The position numbers were made by a program, and so were the translations under genes. Shown here piece by piece: positions 25,881 to 34,168 of a DNA stretch of 64,000 nt. How positions within the stretch are numbered: the stretch's first letter is position 1; each line of letters begins with the position of its first letter. The notes below the pieces were generated by a model that saw only the letters and a list, made by a program, of their open reading frames with translations, was not told where the DNA came from and did not search any database. The DNA is from Bradyrhizobium sp. BR13661. GTDB taxonomy: Bacteria; Pseudomonadota; Alphaproteobacteria; Rhizobiales; Xanthobacteraceae. The stretch covers positions 62,001 through 126,000 of the forward strand of contig NZ_JARXWB010000019.1 of assembly GCF_029892425.1 (NCBI RefSeq), in the 5' to 3' direction.

Positions 25881-27422
25881 ATGCAGCTTGAGAGCCGCAT
25901 GAACGTCCCCGGCCGCCTTCGCCGTCTCATTCATGGCTGGTCTGCGAACGGGGTCCAGATGCTGCTTGGCCTGACCCAGCAGCTCGTTTTGATTCCGGCG
26001 TTTTTGCATTTCTGGACCAGTGATCTCCTTGCGGCATGGCTCGCACTGTATGCAGCCGGAAGCCTCGTCGTCGTCGCCGATGCCGGCCTGCAGCTTCGCG
26101 CCATCAACCGCTTTCTCGCGTTCAAGGCTTGCGTCGATTGCGACGGACGCACGGCAACTTTCTACGCACGCATGATGCGGCTCTATCTGGGGATCGTCGT
26201 GGGACTCGGCGTCTTGCTGGTTGCGGGCACCGAGCTGTTTCCGCCGGCTGCAGTCCTCGGGTTTCACAAGACCGAGAGCTTCAATGTCGCGCTGATCGTC
26301 ATCACTGTTGGCACGCTGCTCGCTCTGCCGGCCAATCTCGTCTCTGGGCTCTATCGCGCGCGCGGCAAGTACAGTCGCGCCGTGTGGTCGCAGAACGTCG
26401 CGCTGCTGGTTGGACAGATCGGACAGCTCATCGCGGTTGCATGGCTCGGCAGCCTCCTTGCGGTCGCGATTACCTTCGTCGCGATGCAGATCCTGTTCGC
26501 GTTGTTCCTGACCGTCTATGACGCGCCGCGCCAGCTGCCATTCCTGAAGCGGGGACGCGCGGTCGCCTCGCGGTCCTGGCGATGGAAAGCCGGGCAATTG
26601 CGTCTTGCGCTGCCATTCGCCGTGGCCAATCTAACGGAGATCGCGCTCGCCAATGCGCCGATGCTGCTGGTCAGCGCGATGGTTGCCGATCGCGTGGCGG
26701 TCGCGCAATGGGGCTTGATCCGCGTTATCTCGGGCTTTCTGCGGGGCGTCTGCATCCAAATGACATTGCCGATCGGCGCTGAACTCGGCCACGATTTTGC
26801 GATCGGCGACGTGGTGCGGTTGCGCGGCCTCTACGCCTATGGATCTCTGTTCATCACCGCGATGGCCAGCCTGATCGTTGGCGGGCTGCTGCCGTTCTGG
26901 TCGGACTTCTTCGCATTGTGGACGCATGACAGCATTCCGAACGATGCGGCGCTCACCTTCACGCTGCTGATAGGTTCAGCGGTCGTCGCGCCTTCCCTGA
27001 TGGCTCTTGGCTTGGCCAATCACAGCAACCGGGGTTATCTCTTGGTGCGGACAAAGGGAGTGCAGCTGGGCGTTTTCCTGGTTTTGTCGGCGGTGCTGAT
27101 TCCCTGGCTCGGTCCGCTCGGTGCCGCAATCGCGATCGTCGCGAGCGATCTGCTGACCCAGTTCGGAATCCTGACGCTCGTGATCGTGCGCCAGACGCTG
27201 AGTCATCCGGTCCGCCACGTGCTGGTCCTAATCGCGACCATGGCCACGATCGTGCTCGGTGGATGGGGCCTCGGCGTAGCGATCCGGGATATTGTGCCGG
27301 GGGCGGGGCTGCTGCGTTTCATTGCGGAGTGTGCGATCTGGCTTGTCGTCGTTTCTGTCGCGGCCAGTCCGCTTCTGATGGAACGGGTGCGTGCGCGGGT
27401 GCTGGCGGCGGTGCCGAACTAG
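25881..27422 (+). CDS. Polysaccharide flippase-like membrane protein (Wzx/MATE-type)
   Basis: A 513-residue membrane protein with 12-14 hydrophobic segments. It starts with MLLGLTQQLVLIPAFLHFW and has the internal repeat layout of Wzx/PST-type exporters, which flip undecaprenol-linked repeat units across the inner membrane. Recognisable blocks are ALYAAGSLVVVADAGLQLR and WLGPLGAAIAIVASDLLTQFG, the latter typical of the last helices of the PST family. It opens the polysaccharide region. A second start at 25899 has a better purine stretch (GAGAG). It is convergent with the glycosyltransferase at 27460. A second flippase at 38147 is unrelated at close range, suggesting a different substrate. Confidence 0.82.
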   Translation: MQLESRMNVPGRLRRLIHGWSANGVQMLLGLTQQLVLIPAFLHFWTSDLLAAWLALYAAGSLVVVADAGLQLRAINRFLAFKACVDCDGRTATFYARMMRLYLGIVVGLGVLLVAGTELFPPAAVLGFHKTESFNVALIVITVGTLLALPANLVSGLYRARGKYSRAVWSQNVALLVGQIGQLIAVAWLGSLLAVAITFVAMQILFALFLTVYDAPRQLPFLKRGRAVASRSWRWKAGQLRLALPFAVANLTEIALANAPMLLVSAMVADRVAVAQWGLIRVISGFLRGVCIQMTLPIGAELGHDFAIGDVVRLRGLYAYGSLFITAMASLIVGGLLPFWSDFFALWTHDSIPNDAALTFTLLIGSAVVAPSLMALGLANHSNRGYLLVRTKGVQLGVFLVLSAVLIPWLGPLGAAIAIVASDLLTQFGILTLVIVRQTLSHPVRHVLVLIATMATIVLGGWGLGVAIRDIVPGAGLLRFIAECAIWLVVVSVAASPLLMERVRARVLAAVPN

Positions 27423-27459
27423 CGCATCCGGCCATTGGTCATTCCTGCTCCCGTAAAAG

Positions 27460-28677
27460 TCAGTAGATCTGGGGATAACGGCGGTATCGCAGCCGGCTCA
27501 GGTGCCGGGCGAGCTGGCGATGACCCTCGTCGATCCGCTCGGCGAAATAAGCGAGCCGCTCCTTGCCGGCTGCGGCGAGTCGGCTGCGCTCTTCCGCCGA
27601 GCCGACCTTGACGATGGCTGCGGCGAGCGATGCGGGATCGTCGTAGTCGAACAGGACGGCGGCATCGCCGGCCTGCCCCTTCAAGGCTTCCGGATAGATG
27701 ACAGGCGTTCCGACCGCCCAGGCTTCTAAGGGGGGGAGGTTGGTGGGGCCGAAATAGGTAGCCATCACCAAGGCATTTGCAGCTCGATAGAGGGCGGCAA
27801 GCTCGGCGGAGGGGACGAAGCCAAGGATACGGACGGAATCTTCAAGCTTGTGATGGGTGACGAGTGCCTCGAAAGTGGATCGTGCACCAGGATCGGAGCC
27901 GCACAGCACCAGCGTATGGCTTTGCCCTTGATCTCTCAGCAGGCGCATCGCGAGCAGGATGGTCGCATGGTTCTTATGCGACCAAAATTGTGCAGGGTAA
28001 AACAGATAGCCGGGCTCCAAGCCGTATCCGCTTAAAATCGCAGAATCCTGTTCCCGTGTTGCCTCGTCCGCGTTCGCTCGGGTTACGTAAGGGGATGGCG
28101 AAAGAGGAATGCAAACGGCGCGGCCCCGCGTCATCGCATAACGGAAACATAATTTATCGATGAGCTCGTCGGCGTTCGTGATGACAAGGGCGGCTTTAGA
28201 GCAAGCGCTGCGCCAAACGATTTCCCGTCGCTCGAACTGGGCGAATTCGCGTACCTCATCGAATTCCGGGCTATCACGGTGGCAACCATCGAAGATCGTG
28301 ATGATGAACGGCAGCTTGTAAAGCACCAGATTCCAGTTGGAGGTGGTGGTGAAGTAGACGATGTCGACCCCGGCGTTCCTCAGCTTTCTCTCGAATGGCG
28401 CGCAGGCGCGCATGGTGTATTGCAGGAGATCGAACGGTCCGAGATATTTGAGGAACAAGAACAGGCGATCGAGCCAGTTGAGTTTCAGATACACGGCGGT
28501 GATGCCGAGGTCGGCAAGGATCGCCACGTTGTCGCGCAACGTCGTGAATACGGTCACCTCCAGGTCGGTGGTGCCGGCCCAGTCGCGCATCCAGATGATG
28601 TCGGTGAGCGACTGCTGGAAGCCGCCGCCCACGTCGAGCGGCAGCTCTAGGAATACACCAATGTGATACCGTTTCAT
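27460..28677 (-). CDS. GT4-type glycosyltransferase
   Basis: A 405-residue GT-B fold enzyme of the GT1/GT4 group. The N-terminus MKRYHIGVFLELPLDVGGGFQQSL includes the glycine-rich acceptor loop. The donor half has YLFYPAQFWSHKNHATILLA, LVLCGSDPG, VRILGFVPSAELAALYRAAN and the Glu-containing block GPTNLPPLEAWAVGTPVI (the EX7E-like region, here with P in place of the first Glu). It transfers a sugar from an NDP-sugar to a lipid-linked or growing glycan in the cytoplasm. It is monocistronic by position, with a 365-bp gap upstream. Confidence 0.88.
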   Translation of the reverse strand: MKRYHIGVFLELPLDVGGGFQQSLTDIIWMRDWAGTTDLEVTVFTTLRDNVAILADLGITAVYLKLNWLDRLFLFLKYLGPFDLLQYTMRACAPFERKLRNAGVDIVYFTTTSNWNLVLYKLPFIITIFDGCHRDSPEFDEVREFAQFERREIVWRSACSKAALVITNADELIDKLCFRYAMTRGRAVCIPLSPSPYVTRANADEATREQDSAILSGYGLEPGYLFYPAQFWSHKNHATILLAMRLLRDQGQSHTLVLCGSDPGARSTFEALVTHHKLEDSVRILGFVPSAELAALYRAANALVMATYFGPTNLPPLEAWAVGTPVIYPEALKGQAGDAAVLFDYDDPASLAAAIVKVGSAEERSRLAAAGKERLAYFAERIDEGHRQLARHLSRLRYRRYPQIY

Positions 28678-29042
28678 CTTTCAGCGCCCACTCGTGTTTG
28701 CAACTTCGGCAGCAAGGCGTCGTGGCTGGTCAATCGAAACCTGCTGGAGTTTTGACGTCGTGCCGACTTTGAATGGACACCCGTAGTACTTTTGGCGTGA
28801 TTGGTAGGCAAGCAACCTCACGGCGAGCATGGCGTCGTCTTCGATCAACGCTAGCCTAGTTGCCAGACTGACGCTGCGGCGAACGATTGCTTCTGCAGTT
28901 GCTCACCGAATCTGAAGTGCCCGAGTGTTCTCTCCGGACCCTCAAACAAAAAAGGCGCCGTTAAAGTGACATGGCGTCTCTTATGCGCAGTCACTTTGGC
29001 TATTTTGATCCATACCGTCAAGGACGAAGGGGCTCGCGGCTT
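28678..29042. other. Intergenic gap with promoter region of the GT4 gene
   Basis: No gene was recognised on either strand. The part next to 28677 should hold the promoter of the minus-strand GT4 gene. The right end holds a candidate terminator for the CgeB-like gene (28948-28978). Confidence 0.5.
28948..28978 (-). terminator. Candidate terminator for the CgeB-like glycosyltransferase gene
   Basis: On the minus strand GACGCC and GGCGCC form a 6-bp stem with one mismatch, followed by six T residues (A-run at 28948-28953 on the plus strand). It lies about 65-95 bp past the stop of the minus-strand gene at 29043. The stem is short, so confidence is limited. Confidence 0.4.
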
Positions 29043-30221
29043 TCAGCTCACAAAGCGAAGAATGTCCTCGATTCGCTTCCTGAATGTGTGGGTCGCAAGT
29101 GTCCGCGCCTGTCCTGCGGCAGCAATTGCGGAGCGCTCGTCTTCGTTCTCAAGGTAGCGATCGATCAGCGTGAGACAGTCATCGACCGTGTGCCAAGCCG
29201 CGACCTCGCTGCCTACATCGAACAGCGTGTGGAGATTGTCCTTGAAATCCGTCAGCAGGAACGTGCCGACGCCGGTCGCCTCGAACAGCCGCGCGTTGCC
29301 GGCCTCACGGCCAGCCTGGTCGATGTGCGAATTGAGCGTCAGGCGCGAGGCCCGGAGCGCCTGGTACATCTCCACGCCCCAGACCTCGCCCTGGTAGCAG
29401 CGATGCAGCGGCGAGGAGGCGGGCAGGGTGTGCAGGCCACTGCCATAGAGCTTCAGGTCGTATTTCCGCGCCACCGCTTCGAGCTGTGCGACCCGCTGCT
29501 GGTGATCCGCCGACACCGCGCCGACGAAGGAGATGTCGACGTTGCGTTCGGGCGCGGGCGGAAGACGGTCGAGGATTTCAGGTTCGAAGGCCAGATGAAC
29601 CACCTCGGACCTGACGCCGACGCCGCGGAAGGACTCAACGATCCGCAGAAGCTGCGAGATCATCAGGTCGTAGGCCGACCAATCCGCGCCGCGCGAGGGG
29701 AGGATGCCGACCTGCCCGATAAGTTTCGGCCGCCCGATGCCCTTGATCTGCCGCGCCAGGCGCGCGTCGATGTAAAAGACGTCCTGGTTCAGGACGAGGT
29801 CCGGCTTGAATTCCTCGATCTGTGCCAGCAGGATCTTCTCCGCCTGCGCATCCAGTCGCGGGCTCAAGCCTACCTTGCGTGCCAGCGGCCTCAGGATCGG
29901 CTTGAATGGCGCGATCATGCGCTGAAGCGAGCCGGGCATCGTTCGCCCTTGAGCCTGCTTGCCGGGCTCCGGTGGCTGTTCGCAGGGGAGCCCGTGTTCG
30001 CGCGCCCATGCCGCCCGCATCCAGGAATTGTTGACGTGAATGTCGGCGGCGACGTGGCCCGCAGCGGTGAAGTTGCGTGAGTAGAAATCGGCAACGCCAA
30101 ACAGGCTGGCATTGCGCGCCGCCATCTGCGTCGCGTAGGTCGCGCCGGCAAGATCGGGCGTGCGGCGGTACAGCCAGGTCAGGAAGCGCGGATAGTCGGC
30201 GTTGAGGATGAGGACACGCAT
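29043..30221 (-). CDS. CgeB-like glycosyltransferase
   Basis: A 392-residue protein of the CgeB/DUF3880-like GT-B group. It begins MRVLILNADYPRFLTWLYRR. A central segment, KPDLVLNQDVFYIDARLARQIKG, precedes the nucleotide-binding half: VDISFVGAVSADHQQRV, then GVEMYQALRASRLTLNSHID and NARLFEATGVGTFLLTDFKDNL. The last blocks match the Glyco_trans_1_2 domain, where the Glu of FEATG is expected to contact the nucleotide sugar. It probably adds a sugar during polysaccharide or surface glycan assembly. The gene diverges from the small gene pair at 30422. Confidence 0.85.
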   Translation of the reverse strand: MRVLILNADYPRFLTWLYRRTPDLAGATYATQMAARNASLFGVADFYSRNFTAAGHVAADIHVNNSWMRAAWAREHGLPCEQPPEPGKQAQGRTMPGSLQRMIAPFKPILRPLARKVGLSPRLDAQAEKILLAQIEEFKPDLVLNQDVFYIDARLARQIKGIGRPKLIGQVGILPSRGADWSAYDLMISQLLRIVESFRGVGVRSEVVHLAFEPEILDRLPPAPERNVDISFVGAVSADHQQRVAQLEAVARKYDLKLYGSGLHTLPASSPLHRCYQGEVWGVEMYQALRASRLTLNSHIDQAGREAGNARLFEATGVGTFLLTDFKDNLHTLFDVGSEVAAWHTVDDCLTLIDRYLENEDERSAIAAAGQARTLATHTFRKRIEDILRFVS

Positions 30222-30330
30222 CTGGCTTGGTTTCGGCTCTTTCGCATTGATTGAGTCTATGCCAAGAGCCGGGGTCTGATCAACGGCGACGTCGGCGATC
30301 CGCAGCAGCGGTTGTCTTCGGCAGTCTGCG

Positions 30331-30351
30331 CTTGTATATCAGTAATACAAG
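30331..30351. promoter_or_regulatory. Palindrome upstream of the first small-gene pair
   Basis: CTTGTAT at 30331-30337 and ATACAAG at 30345-30351 are a perfect 7-bp inverted repeat separated by 7 nt. It lies in the AT-rich divergent region between the CgeB-like gene and the TTG start at 30422. The size and symmetry fit a repressor operator; no regulator is linked. Confidence 0.4.
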
Positions 30352-30421
30352 ATCTGCGTGCGGGGTGCGCGGTCTCTGCTTTAGGGGTGTACAACAGGCT
30401 GCGTGCCGGGAAAGGCCCGAG

Positions 30422-30616
30422 TTGTCAAACGAAATTGATCCCCTCCTCGAGCAGGAAGCTCGGCGCATCGCTAACGAGATGGGAAATCCGAAGGTCACTG
30501 AAATCGAATGTGACATCTATTTCGGTCGTCGCCCCGGTGCTCTGTCGCCTGATACGTCCAGCAAGATATTGTATGCATATTCGGTGGCTCGACTGGTTGC
30601 GCGGAAACTACTCTGA
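30422..30616 (+). CDS. Small hypothetical protein A1 (64 aa), first of a duplicated gene pair
   Basis: I do not recognise this family. The 64-residue protein is read from a TTG at 30422; the choice rests on exact co-length with its duplicate at 33336 (also 64 residues). Shared features are EIDP near the start, the E-RRIA-EMG block, FGRR near residue 35 and SSK at about 46-48. It is charged, with no membrane segment, and probably helical. Its TGA overlaps the ATG of the next gene (TGATG), so translation of the two is coupled. The same coupling is kept in the second copy. An accessory role in polysaccharide synthesis or chain control is only inferred from position. Confidence 0.7.
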   Translation: MSNEIDPLLEQEARRIANEMGNPKVTEIECDIYFGRRPGALSPDTSSKILYAYSVARLVARKLL

Positions 30617-31041
30617 TGCGTGTTTTTGCCTTATCGGTCGCTATTTTGGTTATCTATCTGCCGCTGGCATTTTTTCTGAACGAACGGCCGGGAGCAGACG
30701 CGAATATCTTGCGCGGGCCGTTCATTCGGTATGAGAACACATACGCTTTCAGAGTCTATCCTGTGGTTCCCGGTTCGACGCCGGACGACAAGGACCACGT
30801 CGAACAGTCGACCTTGCAGCTATGCGAGAATGGAAAGCCGCTGGGGCCAGCGCACAGCGTGCACGGGGATGTGACGGCGATCGGGCGAGGTCACTATTCG
30901 TACTGGCGATCTTACGAGACGGTGTTGCTCTTCTCGACCAGCGACAACAGCGATCCAAACACAAACGGGCGTACATACAGTGTGGCCGATCCGGGCGCAC
31001 TGGATCCATATCGCGCGCAACGGCGACGCAAGAGCCAATAG
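30616..31041 (+). CDS. Hypothetical membrane-anchored/exported protein B1 (141 aa)
   Basis: Family not recognised. Residues 4-22 (FALSVAILVIYLPLAFFLN) form one hydrophobic segment that is either an uncleaved anchor or a signal. The rest, about 115 residues, would be periplasmic and ends with the highly conserved stretch LLFSTSDNSDPNTNGRTY, shared word for word with the duplicate at 33530. Also shared are GPF-RY, DHxEQSTL, LGPAHS and GRGHYS-WR. The polar D-N-S-D-P-N-T-N-G-R segment looks like a ligand- or metal-binding loop. It is translationally coupled to A1 and convergent with the polymerase-like gene 38 bp away. Local base composition is lower in GC than the flanks. Confidence 0.75.
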   Translation: MRVFALSVAILVIYLPLAFFLNERPGADANILRGPFIRYENTYAFRVYPVVPGSTPDDKDHVEQSTLQLCENGKPLGPAHSVHGDVTAIGRGHYSYWRSYETVLLFSTSDNSDPNTNGRTYSVADPGALDPYRAQRRRKSQ

Positions 31042-31078
31042 AGCGGCTTAGGCTTTCTCCGGTGGAGGCATCAGGTGG

Positions 31079-32410
31079 TCACCCGTGTGATCTGGGAAGG
31101 TTTGCCCGAGCCTGCATTTGGTGAAGGTCGCCGGTCTGAAACATTTCACGCGGTGTCAAATACAGCAGCAGGAATAGAAGACCTCCGCCGTGCGAAAGCA
31201 TGACGGTCGTAAGTGGGACGTTCAGGAACGCTTGGGTAAGGACGCCGCTCGAGATCAGGATGACCCGATCAGGCAATCCCGCCGAAAGGCGATTGCCGAC
31301 TGCTATGACGAGACCGCAAGCTAACGCTGAGAATGGTGCGAAAAACGTGCCTACGGAAGCTACGCCTTCTGTCGCAAACAGCGAGGCATTGAAGTAACCG
31401 CCAATACCGAAAAAGTTGTAGATCACCACGCTCAGCGGTTCGGTATATGGACAGGGCACGAACGCTTTAAGGAACTGCACCTGACAGAAGTGGGTGGGTT
31501 CGTGGGTCGAGAAAAAAAGATTGTAGTAGTCCATCGCCAGCGAGGGAATCGCAACCATCCTGAAGTTCACTAATGCAAAGAGGGCATTCGCGCTGTAGGG
31601 CAGTATGCCTTGGCGGACGGGCAAGAAAATCAGTAGCCCGAACAGGATCGGAACGAAAATGGACAACACAATAGTGGCCCTGGCGTCGACAAACCTCGAA
31701 ACGACGGTCAGGCCGATGAGCCAGATCGGAGCAAATAGCGATGCTTTTGAAAGTGTGATCGGATAGATGAGCAGTATGAGGAATATAACCAGGCTTGCTC
31801 GCCACAGATTCTTGCGTAGCGCGAAGCAGGCGAATGCGAACGGAAGCAATGTGCTCGATGTAATGGTGAGGAGGTAGCTCAGCGGCTTCGGGAATTCCAA
31901 GTCGCCGCGAAACTCGTAAATTCGCCCGACGCTGACCAACCTGAAATTGTACCAAGCGCCAACCATGATGACCGCAATTGATGCGACAACGATCAATGTT
32001 AGACATTGGTTGGCAGTGCGCGCGGATAGCCGGATCGCTCGATGGACGGGTTCATTGATGAGCAAGGCGGGCAGCAGAAATGACAGAGCGGAAACCGCTG
32101 CGGAGAGGCCTGTCGGCGTATGATTATAGGGGAGGTCCGAGAACGAGTTTAGCCACAGGTAACCCAAGATCATGATGTAGAGATAGAAGCCGATGGCATA
32201 TCCCAAACTAAACCGGGCAAGGCCGAACAGGTAGGACGTGCAGGCAAAGGCGATTGTAACCGACGTGGCAAGCCACAACGACCCAGAGTAATAACTGATG
32301 TGAAATTCGGGATATAGGAGCGCGACGCAAACGAGGGACAAGCAGCACGCCGCGCTGCAAGCGTACGCAAGGATGGCGATCTGCTTTGTGTCGAGCTTTT
32401 GGAGAGACAT
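31079..32410 (-). CDS. Wzy-like polymerase / multi-pass membrane protein
   Basis: A 443-residue protein with about 11-12 hydrophobic segments and a sizeable periplasmic loop around MDYYNLFFSTHEPTHFCQVQ. Length, topology and place in the locus fit an O-antigen or capsule repeat-unit polymerase (Wzy), a family with little sequence conservation. The stretch GAWYNFRLVSVGRIYEFRGD and the last segment GLPDRVILISSGVLTQAFLN are closely matched by two broken pieces at 32530-33160 and 33980-34168, so this is the intact member of a duplicated gene. It converges on the A1-B1 pair. GC content is below that of the flanks, suggesting transfer. Confidence 0.72.
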   Translation of the reverse strand: MSLQKLDTKQIAILAYACSAACCLSLVCVALLYPEFHISYYSGSLWLATSVTIAFACTSYLFGLARFSLGYAIGFYLYIMILGYLWLNSFSDLPYNHTPTGLSAAVSALSFLLPALLINEPVHRAIRLSARTANQCLTLIVVASIAVIMVGAWYNFRLVSVGRIYEFRGDLEFPKPLSYLLTITSSTLLPFAFACFALRKNLWRASLVIFLILLIYPITLSKASLFAPIWLIGLTVVSRFVDARATIVLSIFVPILFGLLIFLPVRQGILPYSANALFALVNFRMVAIPSLAMDYYNLFFSTHEPTHFCQVQFLKAFVPCPYTEPLSVVIYNFFGIGGYFNASLFATEGVASVGTFFAPFSALACGLVIAVGNRLSAGLPDRVILISSGVLTQAFLNVPLTTVMLSHGGGLLFLLLYLTPREMFQTGDLHQMQARANLPRSHG

Positions 32411-32529
32411 TTTTCCGTTCAGTCGGTGCCCAAGCGCTCTGGCTAACGCAATTTATCTGTGCCTTCAATCTATTTTGAACGGACGTTTCGCCGTGCGTCT
32501 TGTGCAAGAGCCGGCATTTTACTGGCGTC

Positions 32530-33160
32530 CTAATTGATGTAGTAGTATCCGACGTCTTGATCGGTCAGGAAATCACATGCTCGGCGCTGAGAGCTACTCC
32601 AATTAGGTTCGGCGTCGCGATACCTGTAGATCTCTCCAAGCGAGACCAGCCTGAAGTTGTAATATGCCCCGACGGTGGCGGCGGTCCCGATCAGAATGAT
32701 GCAGCCCAACAGACGCTCGAAAGTCTGTGGGGATAATGTCAGCAATCGCGGCATGGTTGGTTGGTAGAGTGCCGGCAACAGGAATGCCACGGCGGAGGCC
32801 GCCGCCGAGAGGCCGCTCAGGCGATGGTTGTACTCGAGCTCGGTGAAGTTGTTCAGCCAGAGATAGCCGGCGATCATGACAAAAAGGTAGTAGCCGGCAA
32901 AATAGCCGAAGCTGAACTGGGCGCGAACGAACAAGACGGCGAACGCTGCGACCGTGGCAATCGCCGCGGGTAGCCTCTCGTTGTCGAAGATAATGTGGTA
33001 GACGGGGGTAGATCCGCGCGACGCAGATCAGCGAGATGCTGCCTAGGGCCAGATGGCACAGGATGAGCAGCGCCACGCCGCGATCGCTACGACGCCAGCG
33101 GATCACGCCTTCGGTCTGATATTCTTCAGTATCGACGGGAAGCCCCATTGAGCGGTACAA
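32530..33160 (-). pseudogene. 5' fragment of a second Wzy-like polymerase gene, frameshifted
   Basis: The start of a paralogue of the protein at 31079-32410. The first frame encodes ALLILCHLALGSISLICVARIYP (shown in parts), matching the first helix of the intact copy. After a run of five C residues at about 33004-33008 the reading frame shifts. The homology resumes as YHIIFDNERLPAAIATVAAF and then AQFSFGYFAGYYLFVMIAGY, parallel to the intact copy through YYNFRLVSLGEIYRYRD. Shortening the C-run by one base would restore one frame. Similarity stops near 32620, so the remaining two-thirds of the gene are missing here. It is non-functional as a polymerase. Confidence 0.75.
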
Positions 33161-33335
33161 ATATCTTATTCAAGCCGGAGGTACAACGTCGTGGAGAGCT
33201 TGGTTGTCAGTTATCGAGCGTCGGGCCCCGGCGAGGGCATATGGAGCTTCCCCATTGAACCTGCATGTTGGGCGTCTAATATGAAATTCGTCCAAAAAAG
33301 GAGGCTGCCCGGTCAAACTGGGCAATGGCATAGGA

Positions 33336-33530
33336 ATGGCCGAGCAGATTGATCCCCGTATTGAACCGGAGACTAGGCGCATCGCATCCGAAATGGGAAT
33401 GCCGGTGGTGACTGATGCCCAGTGGGACGTCTTCTTTGGTCGCCGTATCGGGGTGCTGTCGCGTCAGGCGTCGAGCAAGATGATTGCCGCTTATGCTGCG
33501 GCGCAGGCGATCGCGCGAAAGGATGACTGA
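33336..33530 (+). CDS. Small hypothetical protein A2 (64 aa), second copy of the pair
   Basis: This is the duplicate of A1 at 30422-30616: the same length (64 residues) and about half identical. It reads MAEQIDPRIEPETRRIASEMG, then a variable stretch, FFGRRIGVLS and ASSKMIAAYAAAQAIARK. The ATG at 33336 follows GGCATAGGA; the aligned N-terminus confirms it. Its stop overlaps the B2 start as TGATG, as in copy 1. The conservation of length, frame and coupling, while the linked polymerase decayed, suggests the pair is under selection in its own right. Function unknown. Confidence 0.75.
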   Translation: MAEQIDPRIEPETRRIASEMGMPVVTDAQWDVFFGRRIGVLSRQASSKMIAAYAAAQAIARKDD

Positions 33531-33943
33531 TGCGCGTCTTGCTCGCCGTTTTTGCCCTGCTGGCAATTTATGTTCCTGCTGCTCTCGTTCTAAACATGCT
33601 CTCGCATCCGGAAGGAACGATTCTGTCCGGACCCTTTGTTCGGTACGCAAACTCGAACGCCTTCATTAGTCATCCCGTGCTTCCTGGCGCAATTGCGGAC
33701 GACGAGGATCATCGGGAGCAATCGACCTTGGCTCTGTACGAGGACGAGAAGCTACTCGGGCCGGCGCATAGCGCAAACGTTGATGTGCAGATTGGTGGCC
33801 GAGGACACTATTCGTTTTGGCGTCACGGCTCGAACTTGCTCCTCTTCTCGACCAGCGACAATAGCGACCCCAATACGAACGGTCGAACATACCGAGTCTC
33901 TGATCCGAAGGCGCGCGATCCGTATCAGGCGCAACGTCGATAG
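33530..33943 (+). CDS. Hypothetical membrane-anchored/exported protein B2 (137 aa)
   Basis: This is the duplicate of B1 at 30616-31041. It has one N-terminal hydrophobic segment (VLLAVFALLAIYVPAALVLN), then a polar domain with GPFVRYANSNAF, DHREQSTLALYED, LLGPAHSANVDV, GRGHYSFWRHG and the invariant LLFSTSDNSDPNTNGRTY. The end, DPYQAQRR, also matches B1. It should face the periplasm. It is coupled to A2 and lies 37 bp from the 3' fragment of a polymerase gene, the same spacing as in the intact unit (38 bp). No known family can be named from what I see. Confidence 0.77.
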   Translation: MRVLLAVFALLAIYVPAALVLNMLSHPEGTILSGPFVRYANSNAFISHPVLPGAIADDEDHREQSTLALYEDEKLLGPAHSANVDVQIGGRGHYSFWRHGSNLLLFSTSDNSDPNTNGRTYRVSDPKARDPYQAQRR

Positions 33944-33979
33944 TGGTTCTCCTAATTTTGAAGCGCCGGCGCACGTCGT

Positions 33980-34168
33980 TCAAGAAGCTGGATCTTTGGG
34001 ATCGAGTTTGAATATGTCTCGTGGCATCAAATACCAAAGTAGAAAAGTAAAAGCCGCACCTTGAGAAAGCAGCGTCGTCGTGAATGGAATATTCAGGAAG
34101 GCCTGGGCGATAACGCCACCGGAAAGAAGGATGAAGCGGTCGGGCAATCCGGTCGATACTATCCGACC
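33980..34168 (-). pseudogene. 3' fragment of a Wzy-like polymerase gene
   Basis: The last 60 or so residues of a paralogue of the protein at 31079-32410: RIVSTGLPDRFILLSGGVI, then AQAFLNIPFTTTLLSQGAAF and WYLMPRDIFKLD. The intact copy has SAGLPDRVILISSGVLTQAFLN at the same place. Upstream of about 34168 the similarity ends abruptly, and the DNA instead encodes, on the other strand, the tail of a sugar aminotransferase. An open frame continues to 34261 but is not polymerase-like. It marks a recombination junction. Confidence 0.72.

Noticed and set aside
30251..30421. N-terminal extension of small protein A1
   Set aside because: The 57 extra residues have no counterpart in the duplicate A2, are rich in Arg, and overlap the palindrome and promoter region; the TTG at 30422 gives equal lengths.
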